DNA of 64,000 nucleotides. Source: Leptospira chreensis. GTDB taxonomy: Bacteria > Spirochaetota > Leptospiria > Leptospirales > Leptospiraceae. How positions within the stretch are numbered: position 1 is the stretch's first letter; each line of letters opens with the position of its first letter. Where the stretch lies: the NCBI RefSeq assembly GCF_016919165.1, contig NZ_JAFFPS010000004.1, positions 1 through 64,000 on the forward strand. The letters are read 5' to 3'. This document shows positions 27,965 to 36,926 of this stretch, piece after piece. The translations under genes were made by a program, and so were the position numbers. A model generated the notes under the pieces. That model did not search any database and was not told where the DNA came from. It saw only the letters and a program-made list of their open reading frames with translations.

Positions 27965-28369
27965 CTATTTGTTTGTTTTAAAAGCCCAGAAGAGATCTTT
28001 TACTTTTGAGTTTCGTAGTGCAAGTCCAGTCCAAAGTAAAAGGCCTATGTAAACAGGAAATAGTGTATGGCTCCAAAGCGGATTTCCGACACGAACATGA
28101 ATGGCAACAGCCCCACCTAAATATCCAGTGAGGAGAAGGGCACCCAAAGCTGAAGTTTGTGGGATCGCATATAAAATGGTAATCACAAGAAGGATGGTTC
28201 CAATCGTTACTGATAGAGATCCTGGTATACCTAACTCATCCATACTTTTTAATACAATTTCGAGTTCGGAAAGTTTTCCCCAAGCATCAAAGAGCAAAAA
28301 AGCAATCACTAGGCCACTTAGGACCCGTCCCACCCAAAGCGATGTTCGTGAACTTTTAATAGCGTTCAT
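27965..28369 (-). CDS. DoxX-like membrane protein
   Basis: A 134-residue protein of four hydrophobic segments with the DoxX-like family core: GKLSELEIVLKSMDELGIPG, ILYAIPQTSALGALLLTGYL and GGAVAIHVRVGNPLWSHTLF. Function in this family is unclear, though members often accompany redox or MarR-type regulators. The start ATG at 28369 has AGGAG 6 bp upstream. It faces the marR-membrane protein pair across a long hairpin. Confidence 0.85.
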   Translation of the reverse strand: MNAIKSSRTSLWVGRVLSGLVIAFLLFDAWGKLSELEIVLKSMDELGIPGSLSVTIGTILLVITILYAIPQTSALGALLLTGYLGGAVAIHVRVGNPLWSHTLFPVYIGLLLWTGLALRNSKVKDLFWAFKTNK

Positions 28370-28523
28370 ACAATCTCCTATTTTCTATTCATTGGTCTAA
28401 CCAGATAAACATAGGGAATGGTATCTGATCAATAGAAATTTGATAGAAAAATCTTCTCCAATCGCTAGGTTCATGAATCGCAAACCAGTTTGTGAGTTTT
28501 TCAGTATCATTTATTCGCATCCC

Positions 28524-28551
28524 TTGACTTTCTTTTCTTTGTCGTTATACT
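28524..28551 (+). promoter_or_regulatory. Promoter of the cyclase gene, likely leaderless
   Basis: TTGACT (28524-28529), 16 bp, TATACT (28546-28551). Only seven bases separate the -10 from the ATG at 28559 and no Shine-Dalgarno is present, so transcription should begin at or next to the start codon. Confidence 0.65.
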
Positions 28552-28558
28552 CACAAGA

Positions 28559-29212
28559 ATGGGACAAAAACGAGCCATTGCTACCTCCGCCTCCGAAGAA
28601 CGATTGGAAAAACTTTTAGAAGAAAGACTCCTTCCTGGATCCAACCAAGAATTTATCGACAAACGAATTTGGGATCTTTTTGGAGAAACATGGTGTGTGA
28701 TGTTTACAGATCTCTCTGGATTTTCTCGCGGTGTCGCTAAATTTGGAATCATTCATTTTTTACAAACCATCTATGAATCCCAAAGAATTCTCATTCCGGT
28801 AGTGGATGAGTTTGATGGAATTCTTATGAAAGATGAAGGTGATAGTTTTATGGTTCTCTTTCGAAATACCAACAAAGCCATTCAATGTGCCATCCATATG
28901 CAAAAAGCTTGTAAACGTTATAATGAAGGACGAGCTGCAGAAGAACAAATTTTACTCTGTGTGGGCCTTGGGTATGGGAAAATTTTAAAGATTGGAGACA
29001 CCGATGTATTCGGGTCAGAGGTAAACGCTGCATCCAAGTTAGGTGAAGATACTGCCAAAGCTTGGGAAATTTTAGTCACCAGTGCCGTGAAAGAAAATGC
29101 CGACGAAACCACGGATTTTGATTTTGAAGGAATCTCCGAGATCCCACCGGGTTCGGATGGCGCTTACCGTTTGGTTTATACATTAGAAGAACCCAAGTGG
29201 GTTGTTTTATAA
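28559..29212 (+). CDS. Class III adenylate/guanylate cyclase-domain protein
   Basis: A 217-residue protein consisting of one cyclase homology domain with a short N-terminal helix. Metal-binding Asp51 (MFTDLSGFS) and Asp95 (KDEGDSFM) are present. Lys91 and Asp149 match the adenine-selecting Lys/Asp pair. Asn156 of the transition-state Asn-x3-Arg pair is kept, but the Arg is Lys160 (VNAASKLGED). It should bind ATP; full activity is not certain. There are no sensor or membrane domains. The gene is probably leaderless. Confidence 0.85.
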   Translation: MGQKRAIATSASEERLEKLLEERLLPGSNQEFIDKRIWDLFGETWCVMFTDLSGFSRGVAKFGIIHFLQTIYESQRILIPVVDEFDGILMKDEGDSFMVLFRNTNKAIQCAIHMQKACKRYNEGRAAEEQILLCVGLGYGKILKIGDTDVFGSEVNAASKLGEDTAKAWEILVTSAVKENADETTDFDFEGISEIPPGSDGAYRLVYTLEEPKWVVL

Positions 29213-29301
29213 GCGTTTGAGTCGGTGTAATGAATGATCAGTCTAAATTTTGATCTAGGGAGACATGATCTTCCGATTGTGTTTGGGATTTTTGTATATG
29301 A

Positions 29302-31128
29302 TCATTCCATAAATTCATAAATCGAACGGATTTCCCCGTTTGATTCTATGTAAGAATAGAGATCCTGGAACTCTTTATTTTGGCAAAGGGTTCCTGAATC
29401 TCCGATTAGGATTAAATGGGACTTGGCCCGCGTGAGAGCCACATTCAAACGTTTCGGATTCAGTAAAAATCCAATTTCCCCGTCTAGGTTTGAACGAACT
29501 AGACTTAAGATGACAATTTCCGATTCTCTTCCTTGGAAGGAATCAATGGTTTGGGTAAACCAACGTCCCCTAGAGGCCAATCCTAATTTTTCCACCTGGC
29601 CTCGGTAAGGCGAGATGACGGTTGTTAAATCACTTGGAATTCCCAATCGAAACAATCTTTCGATCAATTGAATTTCTGTGTGATTGAAAAAACTCGGCTC
29701 TTCTCCTTCTGTTTCTTCTTCCGAGTCACTGCCGGCGGTATCAATCCAAAGGATGGGTGGACTCGAACCTAAAACGGGGGAGATGTCCAGTGAACTGTTC
29801 CATTTGGCATCGGGATGGGTGAGGATTTTACTTTCGTAGTAAGTTTGGTTGGGAAATCCAAGGATCTCTGCTTTCATTCGGAATTGTTTTTCTAAAAAAA
29901 GAATTCGTTCTCCTGAATCAAAATCCACGGCCTTTTCTAAAAAGCTATGGATGATTTGGTGGTCGGGGTGAGAGTAACTGGCACCGAGTTGTTTGGGATC
30001 CCCGAAAAAGAAAGTTTTCTTTCCTGCATAGAGAGCCATATAACATCCCGGATCCAAACTTTGAGTGGCTTCGTCGACAAATACAAAATCAAAGATCCTA
30101 CCTTTTTTGAATTCATTTCCAAATCCTGAAAAGGTGGATACAATGAGTTCTGCATCGTCTAGTAATTTGGTGCGAATGTTTGATTCTGCTTCTCTGATTG
30201 TGGAGAGTAAAAACTTAGCTTCTTTTCGGATGGCCTTTCTTTCTTCCCTTTCTTCTTTTCCAAAATTACGTTTCCAAGAGTTGGCTTTTTTCTGAAGCGC
30301 TTTGAGTTCGGTCTGCCAGTTATGAATTTGTTTTTGGTCGGGATGAGTTTGGATGAGATGATCGATATGGTAGGGTAAAACTTCTTCTTTGATTTTTGTG
30401 GAGTTTCCTAATCGAATCACACGGATTCCTTTTTTTAAGGCAAGCTCCACAATATAATCGCAGGCAAAGTTTGTCGGACAGAGTGTTAATACCGATTCCT
30501 TTCTATCTTTAATTTCATGCACAGCTTGTATGAGTAAGGTGGTTTTTCCCGTTCCTGGTGGGCCAAAGATCACTCCGTAATCATTGATTAAAAAGATTCG
30601 TTCCAATGGCGATTTGTTTACGATAGTTTTGGGAGGTGTTGGCTTTTCTCCGAGTCCAAATCCCAAAATCCAATTTAGTTTTTTATGGGATTCACTACTT
30701 GTGTCTGCTAATACGTTTGTGATGATATCGATATATAAATCATAAGTAGATTCTTGGAACCATTTGGAGATTTGAAATTCTTGGTCTTCCCATTCGTAAT
30801 CCCCTCGGACTTGGATGGTGAGTTTGGAGTCAGATGTTTTATAAATATTTCCAAATATGGATTCGGTTTCGCCCTTAAGAAGGACGGGGATTCCCGGCTT
30901 TAACCATTCTTTTGCTTTGTTGGAAGGAGAGATGTTGAATTCCGCTCTCCATGTATTGCCTACAACAAACCGTAGGTCTTCTAACTCTGCATTTTTAATC
31001 GCTTTGGCGTCTTGTCCCTTTTCTAAAAATAAGGAACGTTCATATTCGCGTTCCTTGGATAGAATTGTTTTTACATTTAGAATTTCTTCTTTTAATGAAC
31101 CAAACTCTTGTTTTATGGTTCTTCCCAT
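29302..31128 (-). CDS. UPF1-like superfamily 1 DNA/RNA helicase
   Basis: A 608-residue SF1B helicase. An N-terminal OB-like region (about 50-125) precedes Walker A GPPGTGKTT (189-197), Walker B FVFVDEATQS, motif III GDPKQLGA, motif IV VISPYRGQV, motif V DSFQGRESEIVILSLVRSN and motif VI LNVALTRAKS. It resembles IGHMBP2/UPF1-type helicases acting on DNA or RNA ends. The start overlaps the upstream TPR gene by 16 bp, so the two form an operon. The cellular role is unknown. Confidence 0.88.
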   Translation of the reverse strand: MGRTIKQEFGSLKEEILNVKTILSKEREYERSLFLEKGQDAKAIKNAELEDLRFVVGNTWRAEFNISPSNKAKEWLKPGIPVLLKGETESIFGNIYKTSDSKLTIQVRGDYEWEDQEFQISKWFQESTYDLYIDIITNVLADTSSESHKKLNWILGFGLGEKPTPPKTIVNKSPLERIFLINDYGVIFGPPGTGKTTLLIQAVHEIKDRKESVLTLCPTNFACDYIVELALKKGIRVIRLGNSTKIKEEVLPYHIDHLIQTHPDQKQIHNWQTELKALQKKANSWKRNFGKEEREERKAIRKEAKFLLSTIREAESNIRTKLLDDAELIVSTFSGFGNEFKKGRIFDFVFVDEATQSLDPGCYMALYAGKKTFFFGDPKQLGASYSHPDHQIIHSFLEKAVDFDSGERILFLEKQFRMKAEILGFPNQTYYESKILTHPDAKWNSSLDISPVLGSSPPILWIDTAGSDSEEETEGEEPSFFNHTEIQLIERLFRLGIPSDLTTVISPYRGQVEKLGLASRGRWFTQTIDSFQGRESEIVILSLVRSNLDGEIGFLLNPKRLNVALTRAKSHLILIGDSGTLCQNKEFQDLYSYIESNGEIRSIYEFME

Positions 31129-31964
31129 TCAATGTTCTCCAAGGTTGTAAAAAAACCATTTCTGAGTAGTGGTGCAAAGTCAATAAAATCGGCAGCTTTT
31201 AAAAATAAGGAATCCTCAATCGAGTAAGCTTGGATTAAGTTGTTGGCTGCCTCATCCAATTTTCCCAACCGACAATGGGCACGTGCCAAAATGATAAGTG
31301 TTTCTGGATCAATTTCTTTGCAGAATTCGATATGTGTTTTAATGGAGAGAAGGCCATTCTCTGGATCTTCTGCTTCCAAATAACAAAGGGCCAGTAGATC
31401 ATAATAAAGAAACTCTTCTGGTTCCACCATTTTGAGAGACATTTTTAAGGAAGCAAGTGCTGAGTTAAAATCTCCGCGAGAAAAATACAAATATCCCAGT
31501 TCCGCCCAAATGTCTTTTCTGTCAATGCCCCGGCCATTACTTAAGTGTTCTTGCGAAAGTGCTTTTTTTAAAACCTTAATCGCTTCTTCCGAACGTTCCA
31601 TATCTTTTAGGAGAGAGGCAAGGAGTAGGTAGTTCTCTAAATACGAAGGAAAATAGGTAATACTTTTTTGGAGTAATACTTTTGCTGATTTAAATTTCTT
31701 TAATTTGATCAGATAACGCGAGTATACGGTGATACTGAGTGGATGGGATGGATAATTTTTGATGATGTCTTGAAATAGGGATTCCGTTTCCTTGGGGTTC
31801 CCTACAGCATACAAACACCAGGCTTTTTTCGCTTTGATTTTGATTAGAGAGGATTCGTCCGTTGTATGCGACTCACTTTCGGCATAAACGTTAAAGGCCC
31901 GTGTGAATTCCTTTTCCTCTTCCAGGAGTTTGGCTTCGCGGATTAGGGAAAAAAAAGGATTCAT
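31113..31964 (-). CDS. Tetratricopeptide repeat protein
   Basis: A 283-residue protein of about seven TPR units without signal peptide. Typical helices include LLEEEKEFTRAFNVYAES, KAWCLYAVGNPKETESLFQD and AELGYLYFSRGDFNSALASL. TPRs mediate protein contacts. It overlaps and precedes the helicase gene, which may be its partner. No further function can be read. Confidence 0.8.
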   Translation of the reverse strand: MNPFFSLIREAKLLEEEKEFTRAFNVYAESESHTTDESSLIKIKAKKAWCLYAVGNPKETESLFQDIIKNYPSHPLSITVYSRYLIKLKKFKSAKVLLQKSITYFPSYLENYLLLASLLKDMERSEEAIKVLKKALSQEHLSNGRGIDRKDIWAELGYLYFSRGDFNSALASLKMSLKMVEPEEFLYYDLLALCYLEAEDPENGLLSIKTHIEFCKEIDPETLIILARAHCRLGKLDEAANNLIQAYSIEDSLFLKAADFIDFAPLLRNGFFTTLENIEWEEP

Positions 31965-32044
31965 TTGGCGTTTTTTACTTCAGGAAATAAGGGATTCGCC
32001 GATGGGTAGAATAGGGAGTAAAGATTGTAAAAGGAGGTCCTATC

Positions 32045-32200
32045 ATGGTTCCATCTACACCTATTAACTCAGTCGTCAATTTGCCGAAGGAAATTTTCCA
32101 GGCCCAAAACCAACTCTCAGAGAAACTCATGAAGTTGGCTGTGGAAGAAAAAGTAGGTCCAGCGGCAAAAAGCGAACGGTTACTCGACATTTACTGTTAG
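32045..32200 (+). CDS. Small conserved-looking protein of 51 residues
   Basis: ATG 32045 is preceded by AAAGGAGGT at ideal spacing, the strongest ribosome-binding site in the window. The product begins MVPSTPINSVVNLPKEIF and continues with an amphipathic helix (AQNQLSEKLMKLAVEEKV) and ends in Cys. The helix pattern is slightly like YjfB-type putative motility proteins, but I do not claim the family. It lies divergent from the TPR gene. Its TAG overlaps the TAA of the convergent hydratase gene. Confidence 0.7.
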   Translation: MVPSTPINSVVNLPKEIFQAQNQLSEKLMKLAVEEKVGPAAKSERLLDIYC

Positions 32201-33030
32201 TTGTCTACCCGGGTTTCTGGATTGAAGACAGGTCGTTTTCGTTCCATAAACCCACCAATGGCCGAACGGAAATCTTTCGAATCGAGCATACTCGCATTCC
32301 ATACGGCAACATAGTCTAATCCTTCTTCGATGGTCTTTCCAATTCCATGGTTTAGAACTTGTTTGACCCCGCGAATCACGATGGTTGGGTTTTCTGCAAT
32401 TTCTTCTGCGGTCCTAAGTCCCGCTTGGAGTAGAGAATCAAAGTCTTCCGTGACCTTTGTCACAAGACCCATCTCTAGCGCTTCTTCGGCACTGATGTCT
32501 TTTCCTGTTAAAGCCAATTCTCTTGTATGAGCATTCCCAATGAGATGGGGGAGTCTTTGTAAAGAACCCATGTCAGCAACAATGGCTACTTTGGATTCTC
32601 TAAGAGAAAAACTGGCATCTTTTGACGCATAACGAATGTCACATGCGGAAACCAAATCCAGTCCACCACCAATACAATGTTTTTGCACTAAGGCAATGGA
32701 TGGTTTTTTGGAATTGTAGATGGCATTGATTCCTTTTTGCATAGTGAGGATGAGTTGGTAGAGTTTTTCTCTACCATCCGCAAATTCCCCTTGGAAGACT
32801 GGTTTGAATTCTTGAAAGAACTCTTCTAAATCAAGTCCTGTAGAGAAAGATTTCCCCTTCGCTGCGACCACAAAACAATGAATTTGCGGATCGGCATTGA
32901 TCTCTTCTATCATAGCGGGTAGGTCACGCCAAAAGGGCCAATTCATGGCATTACGTTTTTCGGGACGGTTTAACCAAAGGATGGCTACGTTTTTTCTCTT
33001 TTCGATTTCGAAAAATGGAGAAGTGGTCAT
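32197..33030 (-). CDS. Enoyl-CoA hydratase/isomerase family, dienoyl-CoA isomerase-like
   Basis: A 277-residue crotonase-fold enzyme. [11 protein letters not shown] and the oxyanion-hole segment [19 protein letters not shown] are present. [19 protein letters not shown] closely follows the delta3,5-delta2,4-dienoyl-CoA isomerase (ECH1) pattern, including the acidic catalytic position. Such enzymes move double bonds during beta-oxidation of unsaturated fatty acids. The ATG at 33030 overlaps the stop of the Lgt-like gene (ATGA), indicating translational coupling; a start 24 bp upstream lies within that gene. Confidence 0.88.
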   Translation of the reverse strand: MTTSPFFEIEKRKNVAILWLNRPEKRNAMNWPFWRDLPAMIEEINADPQIHCFVVAAKGKSFSTGLDLEEFFQEFKPVFQGEFADGREKLYQLILTMQKGINAIYNSKKPSIALVQKHCIGGGLDLVSACDIRYASKDASFSLRESKVAIVADMGSLQRLPHLIGNAHTRELALTGKDISAEEALEMGLVTKVTEDFDSLLQAGLRTAEEIAENPTIVIRGVKQVLNHGIGKTIEEGLDYVAVWNASMLDSKDFRSAIGGFMERKRPVFNPETRVDN

Positions 33031-33953
33031 ACGTTTGTTTCTTCCTTTAACCAAAGTTTTTTGGAAATCACTAAATAGATACCAAAGAGGATGAGTGCAA
33101 TGGATATATACTGAGACTGAGAAAATCCATGCCAGTAGTAACCTGTGAGGAAGGTTGGGTTTCCGTTGGCATCAGGAATGTTCACAAGATTGGGTGGGTC
33201 GATAAAAGGGATCACCGCTTTGTTCACACGTAGGAACTCGATGATGAGTCTTGCAAATCCATGGAGGATGAGAAACTGTGCCCCAATACTCCATTTGCGG
33301 AAGTTTTGGTATCTGGCCCAGAATTGAAAGTAAGCAAAATATCCAAATGCCATAATGGATTCCATGACGGGTGTATTCCATACTGGAACACCAGAAGGGT
33401 GGGCACCATGGAAATCAAATACGAAAAAAGGGATTCTCGCATCAGTGGCAAAACCGTAACAACCATCCCCACTCACAAAACATCCGAGTCTTCCTATCGC
33501 ATAACCCATGCTAATAGCAGGAATGACTGCATCGTAATAGGAACCGATATCTAATTTGTGATGTCGGAAGTAGAGAGTAATGAAAAGCCATCCAAAGAGA
33601 AGGCCACCAAAGAAAACAAGCCCACCACCACTAAATAACGAAGACCAAAGTCCGGGGTGTCCAGGGAAACCATTCCAATGGGTCAGAGGGTAAGTATACT
33701 TCCCGTCGTATCCAGGAACATCGATAAAGACTTGGTCCCAAATTTCAAAGATAAAGAAAATTTTGGCGCCGACTAAAGTACCTAAAATCCCAAGAAAAAT
33801 CAACCAATCGGAATGGCTCTGATCCAACTTCCTTCTCTCCAACTCTTTGGGAAGGAGGTAGGAACCAACAAGAAAGGCTAACATCATAAGAAGGCTGAAA
33901 GTGGACAAACCCTCCCAGCCAAAGGGATTCGGAATCGGAATTCGATCTAACAT
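33027..33953 (-). CDS. Prolipoprotein diacylglyceryl transferase (Lgt)-family protein, divergent
   Basis: A 308-residue polytopic protein with about seven helices. It keeps GRLG and the C-terminal RLIIEFLR motif of Lgt. The E. coli His103 position (FHGG) reads FFGG, Asn146 (GRLGNF) reads GRLGCF, and the HPSQLYE motif is replaced by NTPVMES. SGDGCYG follows GRLGCF, a form seen in a divergent branch of the family. It may transfer diacylglyceryl with altered chemistry or have another lipid substrate. No clear SD precedes ATG 33953. It is coupled to the dienoyl-CoA-isomerase-like gene. Confidence 0.75.
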   Translation of the reverse strand: MLDRIPIPNPFGWEGLSTFSLLMMLAFLVGSYLLPKELERRKLDQSHSDWLIFLGILGTLVGAKIFFIFEIWDQVFIDVPGYDGKYTYPLTHWNGFPGHPGLWSSLFSGGGLVFFGGLLFGWLFITLYFRHHKLDIGSYYDAVIPAISMGYAIGRLGCFVSGDGCYGFATDARIPFFVFDFHGAHPSGVPVWNTPVMESIMAFGYFAYFQFWARYQNFRKWSIGAQFLILHGFARLIIEFLRVNKAVIPFIDPPNLVNIPDANGNPTFLTGYYWHGFSQSQYISIALILFGIYLVISKKLWLKEETNV

Positions 33954-34039
33954 AGGGGAAAGGGTAAAATTTCACGCCCTATGGGAAAAGGAGAATTTCT
34001 TTGTGAAATGCCCCTAAATCCCTTTCGTCAGAGTGAAAA

Positions 34040-34846
34040 TTACCGGGTCAGTAACCCCGCATCGAGTACAAATTCGGAACCTGTGACGTAGCGGCTTTTA
34101 GAGGAAGAGAGGAAAAGGACAGCGTTTGCCACATCCTCTGTTTCGACCCAAGGAACAGGAAGGAGGTTTCCCGCTGATCTTTCTGCAATTTCGATTGGTG
34201 TTGCTCCTTCCATGGCCGCCAAACCATCGTTCATGGGAGTGTTGACTCCTGTGGGGTGAAGGGAATTGACTCGGATCCCGTGAGGGGCAAGTTCGATGGC
34301 CCAGGACTTGGAGAGACCGGTAAGCCCCCATTTGGAAGCTGCATAATGGGAAAGACGGTTCATTCCTCGTAAGCCGGCAATGGAGGAATTGTTGATGATG
34401 ACACCTGATTTTTGTTTGATCATTTGGGGGATCACATACCGACCCACCACCCAAGCTCCTTTTAAATTGATATCAATCATACTGTCCCAGGCTTCTTCTG
34501 TGAGTTCGTGGGAATAACCATAGGCACAAATCCCTGCGTTATTAAACAATACATCGATCTGTCCAAATTTGGAAATGGTTTCTGTAACGGCGGCTTCTAC
34601 TTCTTTTGAGTTTCGCACATCGGCTGTTAGGAGGATGGCCTCTGATCCTAAAGCTTCAATTTCTTTTTTTAAAGATACCAGTTCCTCGTTTGTTCCAAAG
34701 GCATAAGAAGGATAACTTAAAGCTCTCGCAACATCTAAGGCTGCAACCTTGGCTCCTTCTCGGGCAAAGGCAAGAGCGGTCTCTCTTCCTTGTCCGTGGG
34801 CAGCTCCTGTAATGAAGACAACTTGGTTTGTGAATTCTTTAGTCAT
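34040..34846 (-). CDS. Short-chain dehydrogenase/reductase, mycofactocin-coupled-like subfamily
   Basis: A 268-residue Rossmann enzyme with cofactor motif TGAAHGQGR (about 14-22), NNAG, catalytic Ser in NNSSIAG and YAASK. The stretch between beta2 and alpha-C (LSYPSYAFGTNEELVSLKKE) and the ending HPTGVNTPMN are like SDRs that hold NAD tightly and work with mycofactocin. No mycofactocin genes are in the window. It is the last gene of a permease-CMD-SDR operon and overlaps its neighbour by 8 bp. Substrate unknown. Confidence 0.85.
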   Translation of the reverse strand: MTKEFTNQVVFITGAAHGQGRETALAFAREGAKVAALDVARALSYPSYAFGTNEELVSLKKEIEALGSEAILLTADVRNSKEVEAAVTETISKFGQIDVLFNNAGICAYGYSHELTEEAWDSMIDINLKGAWVVGRYVIPQMIKQKSGVIINNSSIAGLRGMNRLSHYAASKWGLTGLSKSWAIELAPHGIRVNSLHPTGVNTPMNDGLAAMEGATPIEIAERSAGNLLPVPWVETEDVANAVLFLSSSKSRYVTGSEFVLDAGLLTR

Positions 34847-35381
34847 GATGGTGGTTTCCTTTTTTTGTGAATGGTTTTAAAACTTCGTCGAGTGGGATTT
34901 TTAATACATTATTGAAGATATTAGTCGCGATCATAATCCCTGCAAAAGCCGTGAGAAGAACGATTTGTTTTTCATCGAACTTGGATTCTAATCTTTGGAA
35001 AACGGAATCGGAAACTGCATTGGAGTTTTTTACAATTTCCCGGGCAAATTCCACGAGTAGATCTTCTGTTTCATTGAACTCTAGGGTCTCGGGATTTTCT
35101 CCCCAATCAAAGATGATGTTTCGAAAGAAAGTAGAACAAATCAAACAATCTGTTTCTGCTGATAGAGCATGGGAAAAAATAGTGAAAGGTCTTTCGCCGA
35201 GGAAAGGAACGATTTCGTCCTTTAAAACATACCATTCCATATAAGATTTGTAAGACGGTAGGGAATGCAGAAGGGTTCTTTTCATATTGGTAATCCTTCC
35301 ATTCTTCTGGATTTGGTAGTCGTATTCTTTCCTTACTTCCGCATCTGATGTATCGTATTGGGTAAGTGAGATCCTAGTCAT
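34839..35381 (-). CDS. Carboxymuconolactone decarboxylase (AhpD-like) family protein
   Basis: A 180-residue all-helical protein with the CMD/AhpD core: HALSAETDCLICSTFFR with a redox-type C-x2-C, and a following helical hairpin ending GIMIATNIFNNV. Members are peroxidase-like or decarboxylases. It overlaps both neighbours by 8 bp, so it is a genuine middle cistron between the permease and the SDR. Confidence 0.8.
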   Translation of the reverse strand: MTRISLTQYDTSDAEVRKEYDYQIQKNGRITNMKRTLLHSLPSYKSYMEWYVLKDEIVPFLGERPFTIFSHALSAETDCLICSTFFRNIIFDWGENPETLEFNETEDLLVEFAREIVKNSNAVSDSVFQRLESKFDEKQIVLLTAFAGIMIATNIFNNVLKIPLDEVLKPFTKKGNHHHD

Positions 35382-36744
35382 TGATGTCCTCCGATTCTAA
35401 ATAAAGTTTGAGTATTTCCTGTTTTCTTTCTGATTTTTCTTCGGGATGTCTTTTTCCTAATTTGGAAATGAGATAACCATACAAAATCCCGAATCCGCTC
35501 ACGTAAGTAAGCCCGAGTAACTTTCCCTCTTCGTTCAATCGATACAAAAGGATTCCTGTTAAAAGGAAGGCAAATCCAAACCCAAGAATGGTCACGAGTG
35601 TGATTGATTTTTTGAAAAATAACTTTGGGAAATATCCATTTTCTTTTAGGATTTGTTTTGCTGGGAAAAGAGAAAACAATTGGGCAAGGATGACAAAGAA
35701 CCAACCAACCGTGGAATAGGTTGCTAAGGTTTCCAAATTCCACTGCAAGTATAAACCTAAAGCAGAGAGAATGTAGATGATGGTAAAAATTTTGGGATAA
35801 GAAGGGGGCTTATTTCCTTTTCTGAGATAGGGAAACCAACCACCTTCGATCAAACCGACAAACGATTTGGTTTGGATGAGAAAAATTCCGTTTAACGAAG
35901 TCACTACGGCAAGGAGAGGTCCCCCCAAAAGAAAGAGTTTGTATTCAGTCGGTGTTAAACGATTCCGAATCAAATGAAATAAGTATTCCGAAGGGCTTAG
36001 ACTGGAATCACCAGAGCCCAGAGTGGACACCGCCAAACTAAAACTAAAGTAAAGAAACACAACAATGGGGAATGCCCATAAAAAAGCTTTGAGTAGGTGT
36101 TTGGGTTTTCCCGTTTCTTTTCCAAGTTCGATGATGGCATTGGATCCAAAATAAGTAAAACAAAGAAGGGAGATGGTTTCGAGTCCGGCTCCCAGATTTG
36201 GAAAGGAATCTACTGCTATGGAAGGGATGGCTTTCGGATCAATAAACCGAAAGATGGAATACCCGAGTAGAAAAACCAAAACAGAGACAAGGAGATTCTG
36301 TACAAAAAGTACGGGTTTGAGTCCCGATACATTTAAGAGAAAAAAGATAGTTAGAATGGAAAAGGCCCAAACTTCTTTGGAACCACTCGGAAAAATTTGG
36401 AATAAGATATCCGCACAAGCCAGGGTGAATAGGGGAACTTGTCCGAAGCTCGCCGTGGTGAGAAAGATCCAAGTGACAAGAAAGGCAAACTTCGGGGAGA
36501 TGAGCCGACTCGGATAAAAATAAATTCCTCCGTTCGTTGGGAAGTACCTTCCGAGAACCGCCACAGGAAAGATGATAAAGAACATGGGGACTGATGCCAA
36601 AAGATAGAAATAAGGCAAAGAGGCGCCGAGGCCTTTTGTGAGAACACTCGTAAGGATGAAAATTCCCCCTCCGATGGTGAGACCAATGGCCATACAAACC
36701 AGCGAGAATAGGGAAGGGGTCGTTTTTTCTGAAGTTTGGCCCAT
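35374..36744 (-). CDS. APC-superfamily amino acid/amine permease
   Basis: A 456-residue transporter with about 12 helices. The first helix MAIGLTIGGGIFILTSVL carries the unwound GGGIF substrate site of APC transporters. The substrate is unknown. ATG 36744 (AAGGA 4 bp upstream) is preferred over an in-frame TTG at 36756. It leads the permease-CMD-SDR operon and is divergent from a DoxX gene. Palindromes lie in the shared promoter region. Confidence 0.85.
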   Translation of the reverse strand: MGQTSEKTTPSLFSLVCMAIGLTIGGGIFILTSVLTKGLGASLPYFYLLASVPMFFIIFPVAVLGRYFPTNGGIYFYPSRLISPKFAFLVTWIFLTTASFGQVPLFTLACADILFQIFPSGSKEVWAFSILTIFFLLNVSGLKPVLFVQNLLVSVLVFLLGYSIFRFIDPKAIPSIAVDSFPNLGAGLETISLLCFTYFGSNAIIELGKETGKPKHLLKAFLWAFPIVVFLYFSFSLAVSTLGSGDSSLSPSEYLFHLIRNRLTPTEYKLFLLGGPLLAVVTSLNGIFLIQTKSFVGLIEGGWFPYLRKGNKPPSYPKIFTIIYILSALGLYLQWNLETLATYSTVGWFFVILAQLFSLFPAKQILKENGYFPKLFFKKSITLVTILGFGFAFLLTGILLYRLNEEGKLLGLTYVSGFGILYGYLISKLGKRHPEEKSERKQEILKLYLESEDIND

Positions 36745-36789
36745 CTCTTCCTTCAATAAAGACTAGATTTTCAGGGATTTCAAGGAAAA

Positions 36790-36807
36790 TATCTGCTATA
36801 ACAGATA
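36790..36807. promoter_or_regulatory. Palindrome in the permease/doxX divergent region
   Basis: TATCTG (36790-36795) and CAGATA (36802-36807) flank CTATAA. It lies 46 bp upstream of the permease start and could be an operator. The phrase AAGGAAAATA recurs at 36782 and 36860. Confidence 0.3.
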
Positions 36808-36866
36808 ATGTTCTTGTTATTTTGAATGCAATGGGTTAGTATTTTCCTGGAATCAATTTAAGGAAA

Positions 36867-36901
36867 ATAGTTTGACTTAATATAGTTTAATATCAAACTA
36901 T
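36867..36901 (+). promoter_or_regulatory. Inverted repeat operator candidate upstream of doxX
   Basis: ATAGTTTGA (36867-36875) is the exact reverse complement of TCAAACTAT (36893-36901). A third copy of the half-site, ATAGTTT, lies between them (36882-36888). TTGACT (36872-36877) overlaps the first half. Three spaced half-sites suggest a repressor of MarR/HxlR type acting on doxX. Confidence 0.45.
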
Positions 36902-36926
36902 CAAATATTGACTTAAGGAGAACCAA

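Noticed and set aside
29229..29300. Inverted repeat GAATGATCA/TGATCATTC between the cyclase and helicase genes
   Set aside because: Long spacer (about 55 bp) and no T-tract; may be chance in AT-rich DNA.
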